Assembly (NCBI GenBank): GCA_963971225.1
Contig: OZ020269.1
Span: 83,366,450-83,430,449, forward strand
Reading direction: 5' to 3'
DNA from: Melieria omissa
Taxonomy: Eukaryota; Arthropoda; Insecta; Diptera; Ulidiidae
DNA length: 64,000 bases
Shown one piece after another: positions 1 to 10,366 of this stretch (position 1 is its first letter; each line of letters starts with the position of its first letter). Under the pieces are notes generated by a model. That model had not been told where the DNA came from and ran no database searches. It saw only the letters and a list, made by a program, of their open reading frames with translations. The translations under genes were made by a program, and so were the position numbers.

Positions 1-599
1 CATTTTCGAGCCTGTGGCGCGCAACCTTTTGAAGAATCCTTTCGCACTTTCACTGCGGTCGCTGATATGCGTTGCTTCTGTGCTTATTGTTGTTGCTAAT
101 TGTTGCTGTAAGTGTTGTTAGTTTGTTTGTTTGTAGTTTCAATTGTTGCTGTTCAGTGTTTGGCGGTTTTGAAAAAGAGTCAACAAACCGCAATTGTGCG
201 TGCAACCGCGCCACAAATATTGACGTCCGCCAATTAGTATTTAACATTTAAATGTTAGTTGCCGTCGTTGTTGTTGTGCGATTGTTTGATTCGTCTTTAA
301 AGTGTTGCACTTGTGCGCACACATAAACACATACAAGTAGAAACAATTTAATGCAGCAGAAAAACCCAAGCATCGAAAAAAATTTAAGGAACAATTTAAT
401 AAAACTTAATAACATTAAATAAACTAATTTTTAAAAATTTTAAAATAAAAAATAACAAACTTTGTATATTTTTAACTGAATAGTTTTGCATTAATATTTT
501 TCAAATTCTTTTCAAAAACTTTTGCAATAAGAACTATGACCTTCCAAATGTTGAATGTTCGTAAACGAATTGTGTAGATTTCTAAGGAAAGCGACAGGA
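1..599. other. Single-copy AT-rich DNA, no gene seen
   Basis: I see no supported gene or repeat boundary here. The first 250 bases are (GTT)n-rich and everything after 360 is poly-A/T biased. A short minus-strand open frame at 50-247 has no recognisable domain and is Asn/Thr/Gln-rich, as expected from (GTT)n on the plus strand. Confidence 0.6.
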
Positions 600-935
600 G
601 TGGCAACAAGCCCAAATTAAATCCTGTAAGCGCGACTGATGTAGATCCACCCATGGAAGACAGTTTCCGCCTTCCGGACTTCTGCAGTATCTTCCAAGTG
701 GAAGTATTATCCATTTTTAAAGCCCTGTCTTTGCTTAAACTGTGCAGCCTCCCTCGATACATGGTTCGACAGACATAATCAGACAGCATTTAAAAGGCCT
801 CTACCAGATCGAAAGTGGCCTCTCTGTGCCGCTGCTTGCGGGTACCGGGCCACAGAGACATCAGGGAAACTGCCTAAACGATGAGCTCGGCAGATTTTGA
901 CGGAACATTGTCTATTCGTTGTCAGTTTTCAAAAT
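600..935 (+). pseudogene. Decayed LINE RNase H fragment
   Basis: Plus-strand translation gives FRLPDFCSIFQVEVLSI (from about 668), which fits the 'FRLPDHCSVFQAEV.AI' block of RNase H domains in dipteran RNase H-bearing non-LTR retrotransposons. About 50 codons on, in a shifted context, VPGHRDIRETA matches the WVPGHxGIxGNExAD block that carries the last catalytic Asp of RNase H. A stop lies between the blocks and the Asp-containing end is altered, so it is dead. The same protein region occurs at 29888-30680 and 44735-45452. What precedes it is not recognisable, consistent with 5' truncation. Clade (I, LOA or R1 group) cannot be set by eye. Confidence 0.65.
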
Positions 936-945
936 GAAGACCAGA

Positions 946-1170
946 AAGATACTAGGTCAGTAAAAATATCAGGAGAGTAAGCCAGCGTACGCTCCCTAAA
1001 ATCAAACTATCCAAAAAAGTAAACAAACAGCAATTTGTAAGAATTTGCAAGTTTTAACTCTTGGTTACACCACTGGGACTTGGCCCACTCACAATACACA
1101 GTAAAAAGGGTGTAAACAGGAGGGTTAAAGAACGAAACAGCTGATCTAAAAGATTCATTTGAGGTTTGAA
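946..1170. other. Short spacer, nothing recognised
   Basis: No open frame, repeat end or RNA gene is visible between the LINE fragment and the tandem duplication. Confidence 0.5.
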
Positions 1171-1640
1171 GTGGAAAATTAAGTTAAATCAGACATTTAA
1201 TGAAAAATGCAAATAGTTCGTTGTGCTCAATCTGCAATTCTTCCCTTTCAGCTTCAGCGGGTAAAGCTGAGCAAGACGGTTGTGGGTCAGCAGACTTGCA
1301 AACGCACAAATTCTTTGCTGTTTCCATTTGCCTCCGAATGTTTTCAAAATGTATGTTTAATATGGCAGCCAGTCATATATTTTTCTTGTTCTTCTTCTTA
1401 CTGGCGTGGAAAATTAAGTTAAATCAGACATTTAATGAAAAATGCAAATAGTTCGTTGTGCTCAATCTGCAATTCTTCCCTTTCAGCTTCAGCGGGTAAA
1501 GCTGAGCAAGACGGTTGTGGGTCAGCAGACTTGCAAACGCACAAATTCTTTGCTGTTTCCATTTGCCTCCGAATGTTTTCAAAATGTATGTTTAATATGG
1601 CAGCCAGTCATATATTTTTCTTGTTCTTCTTCTTACTGGC
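1171..1640. repeat. Perfect 235-bp tandem duplication
   Basis: Bases 1171-1405 and 1406-1640 read identically base for base, with no substitution seen; both start GTGGAAAATTAAG and end CTTCTTACTGGC. The unit holds a short open frame starting MKNANSS in both copies, but 235 is not a multiple of three and the frame has no recognisable domain, so I do not call a gene. Perfect identity implies either a very recent duplication or an assembly artefact. Confidence 0.95.
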
Positions 1641-2032
1641 AACAAGGTACTGGACAAAATTTCTCCAGTATAAACTTGCAAGTTCTCACGAAATTAACTG
1701 CCACTTTACGCTCTCAGTTTCTCTCTCGTTACTGGAGATTTGGCGTCAACAAACAGGATCCATAAAAATTTGTACAAATTCGTACAAATTATTCTCTGCC
1801 AAACAGACCTATTATAAGTCACCTCTTTGTCACTGCCAGGCTCTCTCTCCACGAAGGTGGAAATCCTTAGGCTCTCCTTCCTTCGACAACTTGGAATAGC
1901 TGAGAGTAGTCAACATAAGAATGACTTGCCAGGTTTTATCCACAAAAAAAAACTTGACTTGTGTACGCACTTCAACTGGCAGTAAGTCAGATAAATTTTT
2001 CCTTGTGGTATCACAATGGGCAGGCAGGCAAC
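1641..2032. other. Single-copy DNA ending in a LINE 3'-end scrap
   Basis: No gene is supported. At about 2004-2022 the segment TTGTGGTATCACAATGGGC is the reverse complement of the block GCCCATTGTGATACCACA in the LINE 3' end at 57356-57445, so a short scrap of that family lies directly before the SINE. Confidence 0.45.
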
Positions 2033-2322
2033 CGTCGTAGCTCAGCTGGCTAGTGCGTTGGGCCGCGAGTCAAATGCGACGCTCGAACCCAGGTTCAAAC
2101 CAAAAAGAAAAACAAAAATTTTGTTTGTTTTGTTTTGTTTTTGAGAGTAAAATTGCCTATGAAAAAGCTCCCAACTCGCCGTTCGGAATCGGCATAAAAC
2201 TGTAGGTCCCTTCTAACCTTGTAAAAAAAAATTCGCACGCACAACACGGATGGTTGCGGGTAGCTAGGCCTTAGTCTCGTAATCGGGCTGTCGGACCAGT
2301 CAAGAAGAAGAAGAAGAAGAAG
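2033..2322 (+). mobile_element. tRNA-derived SINE
   Basis: The head contains an A-box-like TAGCTCAGCTGG (about 2039) and a B-box-like GGTTCAAACC (about 2092), the internal RNA polymerase III promoter of tRNA-derived SINEs. The body contains CTCGCCGTTCGGAATCGGCA and AAACTGTAGGTCCC. The 3' end is GGGCTGTCGGACCAGTC followed by a simple (AAG)6 tail ending at 2322. The same head-body-tail order occurs inverted at 10367-10703, with GGGCTGTCGTGCCAATC and a TAA-type tail. The two tails differ, as often in LINE-mobilised SINEs. No isolated functional tRNA gene is implied: the tRNA part is degenerate and has no convincing cloverleaf. Confidence 0.75.
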
Positions 2323-2753
2323 TCCAAATAACTGTAATCAGAGTTAAATAAAGAAAGCTTTAACACTAGAAAGACCATTGCGATCATTTTGACGGTTTTT
2401 CATTTTAAAATGTTATTGTATTGTATTTTCTTTAGAATTTCTATAAACTTTTGCTTTGGTGCTTTTATTTTTTTGTCGTGAAAATTTGTATATACTTATT
2501 TTAAATTTATTTTGTGAAACATTAGCCGAGTCCTTTGTATACTTCTCGAGATATCAGCGAATATGATAAGCAGTCTTCGTAGGTATGGAAAACTCTTTCT
2601 TGTGTTAAACATTGGCCAAACTTATGCTTAACAACTGGTTTTTGAATAGAAGTAAGTAAGAGAGTTTAAAAATGCATTGAATGAAAATATATTTTATGAG
2701 TTTTTTAAAGAGTTTTTAATGTTTTGATACTAAGTAATGCTTAAGTTGAAAGT
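2323..2753. other. AT-rich spacer, nothing recognised
   Basis: No open frame above chance and no repeat boundary seen. Confidence 0.5.
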
Positions 2754-3015
2754 ATTTCTAGCAGGGGCGTAGCCAGAACTTGGTGTTTTAAAATTTTTGT
2801 TTTCCAGTTTAGTATTACGAGTTTTTTAAAGTAAAGTGCACTTTCCCAATAGGGCATTTTGTGGTGGCTTATGTGACTTACTGCATTGGAAATTATAATT
2901 ATATATTAAATTATATATATTTCCCGATTTTTAGTAAACATTTCATGAAATTTGGTGCACTGAAAGCGAAGTTATTGCATCTGAAGTGAAAGTGTGTTTG
3001 TGTCGTCGTACAAAA

Positions 3016-3189
3016 ATGAGCATCGAACAAAGATCAAATATTAACTTTTGTTTTAAAAATGTTTAAACTGTAACGGAAGCATTTAAATTAATGAACCAAG
3101 TTTATAATGATGATTGTTTATACCGTGCTGGAGTGCATAAGTGGGAAACGCGATTTAAAAACGATTGTCCGGTCATAAATGATGACTAA
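3016..3189 (+). pseudogene. mariner transposase N-terminal remnant
   Basis: The frame starts MSIEQRSNINFCFKN, has a stop at the 17th codon, then continues in the same frame through EAFKLMNQVYNDD and VHKWETRFKND to a second stop. This matches the N-terminal HTH region of mariner transposases (pattern EQRxxIKFCxKxGKTAxEtfemlxxvYGdxxlsrxxVFeWhkRFK). The invariant region after it is missing, and the later C-terminal piece lies about 570 bp downstream with unrelated sequence between. Clearly inactive. Confidence 0.65.
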
Positions 3190-3411
3190 CGTGTTAGCCA
3201 ACTGAATTCCGCGATCACCGCAGATTCCATCAAAACTTGGCAGTAATTCATACAAGATTAGCCTAAATCTTCATTGAAATTCTTAAAATTCGATCAAATC
3301 CTCAAATTAACCACAAATTTGATAATTTTCAATTACATGAAAACATATTTTGTTTAGAAATTTGTTTCATGTTTAAAATTGAATTATGTCATTTTGTATA
3401 CAAAATACCTA

Positions 3412-3575
3412 CCTGGGTGATCCTAGGCGCTTTTGCTGCCATTTTGAATAAAACTCACAAATTTTTTTTACGTACCTAATTATGTGTTCATAAACCCTCT
3501 GGAAAGAAATCTTCTAATACTTATTTATTGTGAGTTTTACTCAAAATAGCGGCGGAAGTGCCTGGGGTCATTTGA
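3412..3575. repeat. Small inverted repeat nested between mariner pieces
   Basis: CCATTTTGAATAAAACTCACAA (about 3440) pairs with TTGTGAGTTTTACTCAAAATAG (about 3528), and the outer CCTGGGTGATCCTAGGCGC pairs with GTGCCTGGGGTCATTTGAG. Arms are about 50 bp around a ~60-bp centre. It is probably a MITE that split the mariner copy. Confidence 0.55.
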
Positions 3576-3699
3576 GTGAATGACATGGGTAAACGACATA
3601 TACAAAAATCTTTGGTAAGGCGAAGGTTAAGCATCTCAATGGCATACATTTATCGCATTTTAACTGAACATTGGGCCATCTCATCTATCGACACTTGTT

Positions 3700-3957
3700 T
3701 TGATTGTTTTTTTGTTTACTAAAAGTCGAATTTTAACCATCAACCACTCCTCGTTTTTACTTGATGCGGCTCCGTGGACTTTCACCTTTTCAAAAAATGC
3801 ATTTGCCGATGAAAAAAAGCGTTTTGAGAACGTAGAAACAATCCAAAAGGCTTGTACCGACATCCTGAAGCACATTTTGGTCGACGAACTAAACTACTCT
3901 TTAGACATGTTTTTAGATCATACAAATCGCTGTATTGAGCGTAAACGAGACTATTAA
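3700..3957 (+). pseudogene. mariner transposase C-terminal remnant
   Basis: An 85-codon open frame. Its last ~55 residues (KKRFENVETIQKACTDILK, then LDHTNRCIERKRDY near the stop) follow the C-terminal pattern of mariner transposases, 'gKRFesvEdIkxA...L.....F...f..w..R..rCIe..GdYFE'. The catalytic D34D motif that should lie upstream is absent. Together with 3016-3189 it represents the two ends of one mariner copy whose middle was lost or replaced. Confidence 0.6.
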
Positions 3958-4113
3958 AAAACAAATTAGTTTCGGCAAAAATTTTTTTTGTTATTATTCT
4001 TTTCAATGTTTAACGTACATACGATGTATAGTGATTGAAAATGTTGACAAATTATAGGCTATGGGGGGGTTCTAACACCCAAAACCCCCCTTGGCTACGC
4101 CCCTGATTTCTAG

Positions 4114-5178
4114 TAGAATCAATAATAATGGACGGTTTTCAAGAGATTAAATAGCTGTGATGGCAAAGATGATCTTTGATATAAGTTGACAATGTATCTT
4201 AACGACACTGCAAATCAATCTTTGCTTTATATTTTGAAAGTCTCCTCAATAGCTCCATTGGTTATGATTATATACAAATTTACATATCAGACTTGCCTCA
4301 TTCCTTGGTCTACAAATTCCACTCTCACCACACAATGTAGGAGAATGTAAAAAAGCATCATGACCGGATGTGTCAATAACAGCAAAAACTATTTGCATTG
4401 TAACCAAGAAAGGGGCAAATTAATGAAGTAAATTGCACAATTTGAATTCTTGCTGAGCGAGCTGAAAATTTTCTCCATTGAATTTTTTTTAATGAATAAA
4501 GAAATTTAAATGTGAAAAAGAAACAAAAATCGTTTGACTAAGAGAAGAGTTTGCTGGCACAGTCGCTTTAATGTTGAATGAAAATAATCGCTTTTGTCAC
4601 TGTCGGCGCAAAAGTGCGGGTCCTAAGAAGAACGACTTAAGTTGCCAGACAATTGCCTCGGTTTAGTGAGAAATATGAGCATTGCAGTGTGTGTACCTAT
4701 TATGTGGCCCATCATAAGCGCGGCCCATTGAAAAGTGTACAAGAACTCAGCATAACAGTTGTTGTTGCTGTGTGCCGAGCATAATCGCGGCTCTATCTGC
4801 ACTTTTATGTCCACTTAAAGTGCCCGTTGAAATGCCATTTTGAAGCCAATTGAGGCGCATTGTCGAGCACATGAAGAGCAAAACCACTGCCCATACATAC
4901 ATACATACATACAATGCACACACACACACAGACTCACATAATCACATGTGAACCGGTAGCATTGGGTTTCTGCACCCTTGACTCCAGCAGCTCCATTTGT
5001 GCTCGATTGTCGCCATTGTGGTCATTCATGCAATTTTTGCAGCCATTCAAATGAATACAACAGTTGCGATGAATGATTTGCTTTTTTGCGCACTTTTAAC
5101 TCTTCAGGGAACATTCGCTTCGCTTATTGTGCTTTCTGCCTTGACTTGAGTGTCTTTAAATCACTTTTGCATTGCATA
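4114..5178. other. Single-copy DNA with a short microsatellite
   Basis: No gene supported. A (CATA)n run lies at 4892-4912, followed by (CA)n to about 4930. The minus-strand open frames around 4623-4929 cross this microsatellite and look like chance. Confidence 0.5.
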
Positions 5179-6101
5179 CACTGTGCGACAAAGATTTTGA
5201 ATTAGAAGCATTTTTTAAATACAAATTATAATGAAAATCCAAGCAATAAAACCTAAACACTGCTTCAAAACAAATCTTTTCAATGGTGTTTTCCTTACCC
5301 TTTTCTGTTTGCTTCGAACAATATTTTCATATTTGCTAACAGGGACCGTAACAGTTATAAATTTTATTATAAAAATCAATGTTTAGGAGTTATTTTTTAC
5401 TTTTATTTAATGACGCAACAAGTAACAGTTATTTTGAGGTTATATTTTAAAAATTCTTTAGTAATAATATTTTTTGATTTTAGTTGTTGAAAAACTGTAC
5501 TATTAATTATGTTACATCTAGTTTCACGTCTATATCAACATTTGAATGGGTTTCGAAAAATTAAAAAATTTGTTTGCACGTTGTAATAAATGAAAAGTTT
5601 GTGTTTTCACTCAGTGCATCATAACTTTGTCATTTTTCTTTCAATTCTATTGATGTTAGGCTTAATATTTGCTCAAATAATTATAATATATCTTTCATCT
5701 AAGATTTTAAAACCAGGGCAGATCATTTATATTATCTATAAAAAAACCTATTCGAAAATTTATGATTTTTAAAATTGGTCGAAAAATCCGCTTTTTTACA
5801 ACTTTCATCGTCAGTAATTTCCCCAAATCTCGTCTGATTTGATCAATTTATATATCGTTGGAAAGGTTAGTTAATTAACTTCTGAACGACAGGCCACTTG
5901 TGTTAGCCGAATGGTTGGTTTACGAGATATGTGCTCATAACTGAAATAAGAAAGGAAAAACGTGTTTTTCGAAGATTTTTCGAAAATGCTTCTTAAGAAA
6001 AAATTTTGATTTTCAGTTTCGTGTTCAGCAGCTGAAGATTAGTCTAAAAAATACTTTTATTTTTAGGAGCACGCGATGAACCCATTTTTTGTTGAGTAGT
6101 G
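5179..6101. mobile_element. Degraded CACTGTG-ended element (tentative)
   Basis: The left end CACTGTGCGACA at 5179-5190 is identical to the terminus of the complete 923-bp element at 50621-51543. A subterminal CTAGTTTCACGTCTATAT near 5519 resembles the CTAGTTTCACGCCCATATG of that element's right end. Possible right ends are TGTTTGCACGTTG|TAA (about 5583) or TTGTTGAGTAGTG|TAA (6089-6101). The interior is heavily diverged and has no coding capacity. Left end convincing, right end uncertain. Confidence 0.4.
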
Positions 6102-7807
6102 TAATTTTATAAATTGTTAGTAACAATTTGTTATACATTACAATTTGTTTTAAATTGATTGTAGAACAATAAAATGGATATAGAAAAATGGTTCACAGAA
6201 GAATTGTGAAAAAAAACTTCAATTTCTGATTAAGTGTACAAAAATATGATGGTGGTGCTGTAGCCGACGCTTTCATTATAATCAAGTAGTCAATACTCGA
6301 AGCTGGAACCATCTTGTAGTCGTGTGGCCCTGTCGCTGCTGTCTTCAATGTTTTTGGGCTATTGCAGAGATTCGAAGGAGTCGGAGAATTGCTCGTCAAA
6401 TGCTACCACACTAACTTTAATTCCTTATTTACACTAAATGTTAATTTTTGTTTCCCAGTGTTGTAGCGCAGTTTCGCCAGTTGCCTTGTGGGCCAGCTAG
6501 AAGCTCAAGAAACGCTGTGCACTTCTCAGTCGCATCAACTTTGCATGTAAACCTCGCCAGCGCTGTTTCGACGCGCTCACTGGCCAGTCGCCATCATAAT
6601 TGCGTGGCTGACTTCACGCTTTGTGCGTGTTCTTTGATAAATTAATAAATGCCCATTTCCCCTTCGAATACAATCAGTTGCACGATTGCACACACACATA
6701 CACACACACAGACAGACAACAACTGCAACACACGCCGCAGTTCTTGCCGGCAGCTATGTGCGAGCGGCGCGATCAATGCAAAGCGTCCGAGTCGGAGAAT
6801 GTGAAAGCGGGAAAGAGTAATTTCTCAGCGTGTTTCATTCAATTAAATTGTTGATTTGTTAATCATTTCATTATTTACTGCTTGCTGTGCCGCCCCTCGA
6901 TAGCAACAAATGCTCAACAATAAATAAAAATGTTCGCCTCGTATAAATATTAAATTTGTTGTAATGAATAAAAATGATTCGAGACGTTGCGTTAATGCTT
7001 TGCATGCAATCGAGTTGTGCGTTTATCTAAATTTCCATATGCGATCAGTGTTTGTCTCGCTAGGCGAAACTCGGAAGATGTCGGTTACGCTGATTTCTAA
7101 AAACTTCAATTCACAGACCGATTTCGACTGCAACATTTCATTCGGCACCAAATTTAAAGAAACTCTAATTGAGATTGAAGTGAGTTATGTGGGAAGTCTC
7201 ACATCAATATTGGTTAACATTGGCGCAGAGAATATTGCTCACTACTCCCAGGTCCAAAAAGATCCCCATTGCATGTTCCGTCACAGTAAATTTCGATTTC
7301 AATTTGTTACTTAACGAGCTTGTCTTGGATCTTGTGTGCCTAGTTACAACTTAATTATTGAAATTATTGCATTGAAATTTATGCGTGAGAACGTGTGCGG
7401 TAAGAATTTTTTGGTGAGAAAAATTCATATTAATGGTGTGGAAATTAGGTTTAAACATATTCATTAATTTTCAAACATGCAAGGAAAATTCAAATTTATG
7501 AAAATCTAAAACATGCAGGAAAGTTTCGATGCTCAACACAAGTGAACTTGTTATGAGTCGAAGATAAGACAGGAACTCGAGTGCGAGGCAAAGGGTCTTA
7601 CGTCTAAGTTAGAACCCAAATCTTGTGGCTGCAGACAGTCTGACTCGTGTTCGGACTTTGCTACGGTTGTAGAAATTCTGCTACGCTTTTCGCAAAATTT
7701 ATAAAACTACTTTGCCACTCTGCTTTTTTTCTGAAGCGAAATGGTTTGGCAACAATTACTAAAAAATATATCCAAAAAAAGAGTTATGTGTTGGACTTTT
7801 TTATATT
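6102..7807. other. Single-copy DNA, no gene seen
   Basis: Contains a (CA)n tract near 6687-6715 and several short open frames without recognisable domains. The largest, 116 codons at 6964-7314, has ordinary residue composition but no motif I can place. The segment ends in a TTAGGTTAGGTTAG tract at about 7807. Confidence 0.5.
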
Positions 7808-7847
7808 AGGTTAGGTTAGTTAAGGTTATGTAATCTAATACACAATA

Positions 7848-8064
7848 CACATTTCAAGGGATGGGGAAAGGGTTCACACTTGGAGGTTTTGCCATTGCAC
7901 TTGTGATATATAATTCTCATCCACTTCATGAGGATACCGGTAGAAGTAGATGAGCGTTTCACCAGCCCAAGATAGGAATCGAACCTAGAGCCCCTGGCAT
8001 GTAAATGCTTCTCGCTGGACTTTTGTGGCATATACAGGATTTCATTTTGGGGGGGGGGGGGGGG
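7848..8064 (-). mobile_element. SINE copy (minus strand) with poly-G tract
   Basis: Shares CACATTTCAAG, a GATGGGGAAAGGG block, TTCACACTTGGAGGTTTTGCC, GAAGTAGATGAG and a B-box-like element (minus-strand GGTTCGATTCCTA) with the copy at 57496-57743. A run of 16 G lies at 8049-8064, just before GAAAGG, and may belong to a different insertion end because ACAGGATTTCATTTTGG resembles the CAGTGG-type MITE start. Less complete than the 57-kb copy. Confidence 0.55.
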
Positions 8065-9020
8065 AAAGGTGTTCGATGCGGTAGTTGGCGGGTCGACAAC
8101 GAAGAGAGAGACTGTTTCTTCGATGGAAGGACTAAGTTGAGTGAATATATATGTAATCCGGTAACGGGTTGTTATGCCCAATTAAGTAAGAAGGTAAGTA
8201 CAGGTGAAGTAACACTCGCAGTTGTGAAAAAAAATTGGCGACTGTGCCAAGTCATCGGAAATTGGACCGGCAATTAGAAAGACAACCCTTAAAAAGGAGC
8301 GATTTTAAAAACTTCGACCTTGACAGGGGGGATAGGCGGTGGTGAAGCTTATATGGATGGACATTGTTTTTTCGTCGTATTGTTTTCAAATATTATATAC
8401 GTACATATACAAAGAAACAATAACGAACAACGTATCTCAGCGTTTTTCTAAAGGCCTTTAAAGGGTGAAAAAAGGGCGGTGAAGTTGCTCAAAGGAAGAA
8501 TTTTTTTTGTTTGATATCCTTACAGCTTACCATGAAGATGACACACCCATGAAAATGTAATGCGACTCAATTTATAACGGCGAGACTATCATAGAAATTA
8601 TTCTTCAAAATTGGAGCTTCTTCAAAAATAGAAATTCCTTCTTTTTTTAGAATATATTAGCATTAAATTACGTTTTAGCAAACAAATTCCATGATAATGA
8701 AAAAATTGGATAATATGGCTCATAATGGGTTAACTAGGCGTGCCAAACCTATTTCTAAAAAACATTCATAATTCGCGACATGAACTTGGTGACAGAATTC
8801 GGTCGCATTTTTAAACTCAAGCAGTTTCTGTAAAAAAATTAACATTAGTAGTTCCGAAAAAATTTAATATTTTCCAAAAGCGCAAAAAACCGTGGAATTT
8901 TTTTTTGCGCATTTGAGATAAGAAAGTCCATTTAAAATAGTCGTAAAAGGGATTTACGGCAGTTCACGCCATTCGATTTTAATTGTCTTTCTAAATTTAG
9001 TTACTTTTCATTTTCATTGA
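8065..9020. other. Single-copy DNA, nothing recognised
   Basis: AT-rich with several poly-A/T runs. No domain or repeat boundary seen before the transposon. Confidence 0.5.
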
Positions 9021-9022
9021 TA

Positions 9023-9049
9023 AGGCTTGTCCACGAAATAACTTTTACA
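9023..9049 (+). repeat. Left terminal inverted repeat of DD37E element
   Basis: A 27-bp sequence starting AGGCTTGTCCACGAAATAAC, preceded by TA. It is the exact reverse complement of 10300-10326. Confidence 0.95.
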
Positions 9050-9175
9050 ATGTAAAACGAAAAAAAGTATTGTAAGCACCGAAATTTCTAAAAAAAAAAT
9101 TCGCTTTTCAGAATCTGTCAAATTTCAGCTATTAGTGGTCAATTGTATTTTGAAATTTAAAGTGATTCAATCAAA

Positions 9176-10198
9176 ATGGCATCTAAAGAAGAGAAAATTC
9201 GACAAAAAATAATTGCCCACTTTTTCGAAAATCCAACGGCTTTGTACGCATTGTTGGGAAGACTAGCCAAAGTTTCCAGCGCAACAGCTAGAAATGTGGT
9301 AATTAAATACAAGAAGGACCTGTCCACATCCCGTATCGTCGGAGCCGGACGAAAAAAAGGTTTCGTCTATAAAGATATAGCTCGTAAGGTGAAAGTTTCT
9401 CTGGAAAAAAATCCAAACCAATCTTTACGAGATTTGGCACGAAAATTCGAAGTTTCGAAATCATACATTGCGAAAATTAAAAGACACTACGAGCTCAAAT
9501 CTTTCGTTGTTCAAAAAGTGCCAAATCGTAACTCCGAAGTGGAAAAGCGTGCCAGAAATCGAGCCCGAAAACTTTTATCGAATGATCTGTGTCGTTTTAA
9601 AGGCTGCGTGTTAATGGATGACGAAACGTATGTCAATGAAGATTTCAAACAGCTTCCAGGTCGAGGATATTACACAGCATACCTGAAGGGTGGCGTTTTG
9701 AAAAGGTTCAAGTATAAACGGATGGACAAATATGGTAAAAAGTATATGGTTTGGCAGGCCATATGTAGCTGTGGCAAATACACTCGTCCTTTTGTTACAA
9801 CTGGCACTCTTAACAGTAAAATTTACTTGAAGGAATGTCTCAACAAACGACTTTTGCCATTGTACAGAGAGCACGCTGTTCCACCTTTATTTTGGCCAGA
9901 CTTAGCAACAGTCCACTATGCAGAAATTGTCAAAGAGTGGTACCAAAGGAATAAGATCCGTGTTGTTGAGAAAAATCACAATCCCCCAAATTGCCCACAG
10001 CTTCGGCCAGTCGAACGATTTTGGGCAATAATGAAACGAAACTTACTGAAATATAAAAAACGTGCTAAGGGAAAGATTGATTTTATAAAAAAGTGGAACA
10101 GTATGGCCAAAAAAATTGGAAAATCTGGTGTGCAACATTTGATGAGGGGATTGAAAGCAAAAATACGTAGATTTGTAAGAAATCCAATTGAACTTTAA
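9176..10198 (+). CDS. DD37E transposase, Tc1/mariner superfamily
   Basis: A 340-residue nuclear DNA transposase that would cut and rejoin the element at TA sites. Residues ~10-50 form a first helix-turn-helix; VGAGRKKG (55-62) is the GRPR-like linker; residues ~75-107 form a second HTH (SLRDLARKFEVSKSYIAKI). The catalytic domain follows: Asp149 in LMDDETYV, Asp242 in FWPDLATVHYA and Glu280 in RPVERFW. Exactly 37 residues lie between Asp242 and Glu280, defining the DD37E group rather than DD34E (Tc1) or DD34D (mariner). NPPNCPQLRPVE is the usual pre-Glu block. Basic clusters give nuclear-localisation potential. The ATG at 9176 is the first in frame, 126 bp inside the left repeat, and length is normal for the group. 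There is no stop, frameshift or missing catalytic residue. Confidence 0.93.
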   Translation: MASKEEKIRQKIIAHFFENPTALYALLGRLAKVSSATARNVVIKYKKDLSTSRIVGAGRKKGFVYKDIARKVKVSLEKNPNQSLRDLARKFEVSKSYIAKIKRHYELKSFVVQKVPNRNSEVEKRARNRARKLLSNDLCRFKGCVLMDDETYVNEDFKQLPGRGYYTAYLKGGVLKRFKYKRMDKYGKKYMVWQAICSCGKYTRPFVTTGTLNSKIYLKECLNKRLLPLYREHAVPPLFWPDLATVHYAEIVKEWYQRNKIRVVEKNHNPPNCPQLRPVERFWAIMKRNLLKYKKRAKGKIDFIKKWNSMAKKIGKSGVQHLMRGLKAKIRRFVRNPIEL

Positions 10199-10299
10199 AA
10201 TATTTGTACATTATCACAAACTTTGAGTTATAAGAGATAATAAATACTCACACAAACATTAGTTCAATATTTTATTTAGTAGCTATTAATAATAGAAAA

Positions 10300-10326
10300 T
10301 GTAAAAGTTATTTCGTGGACAAGCCT
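10300..10326 (-). repeat. Right terminal inverted repeat of DD37E element
   Basis: Ends TTTCGTGGACAAGCCT followed by TA. Exact reverse complement of the left repeat. Confidence 0.95.
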
Positions 10327-10366
10327 TAAAAAAAATTCATTTTTGAAAATTCGGAAAAAAACTTGT

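Larger units (their letters stand above)
2754..4113. mobile_element. hAT-type transposon insertion with 8-bp target duplication
   Basis: The element runs 2762-4105 (1344 bp). Its ends are CAGGGGCGTAGCCA and, inverted, TGGCTACGCCCCTG, a 14-bp terminal inverted repeat typical of hAT elements. It is flanked by an exact 8-bp duplication ATTTCTAG (2754-2761 and 4106-4113), the hAT target-site size. No hAT transposase is present. The interior instead carries mariner-like remnants (3016-3189 and about 3757-3957) and a small inverted repeat (3412-3575). It is therefore a non-autonomous hAT carrier into which other elements were inserted or captured. Ends and target duplication are certain by eye; the internal history is inferred. 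Confidence 0.85.
9021..10328 (+). mobile_element. Apparently intact DD37E Tc1/mariner transposon
   Basis: The element occupies 9023-10326 (1304 bp). It has perfect 27-bp terminal inverted repeats at 9023-9049 and 10300-10326, beginning AGGCTTGTCCACGAAATAAC. It is flanked on both sides by TA (9021-9022 and 10327-10328), the target duplication of the IS630-Tc1-mariner superfamily. One uninterrupted transposase frame (9176-10198) fills the interior. Identical termini and an undamaged frame point to a young and possibly active copy. A SINE starts about 40 bp beyond the right end. Confidence 0.93.

Noticed and set aside
1200..1899. Two frames starting MKNANSS
   Set aside because: They exist twice only because of the 235-bp duplication and have no recognised domain.
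2036..2105. Possible functional tRNA gene
   Set aside because: A and B boxes are present but arms do not pair properly, and the sequence continues into a SINE body.
8049..8064. Poly-G runs (16 G here, 15 G at 57519) as G-quadruplex elements
   Set aside because: Both lie within or next to SINE/MITE copies and look like slippage tracts; a regulatory role is not supported.
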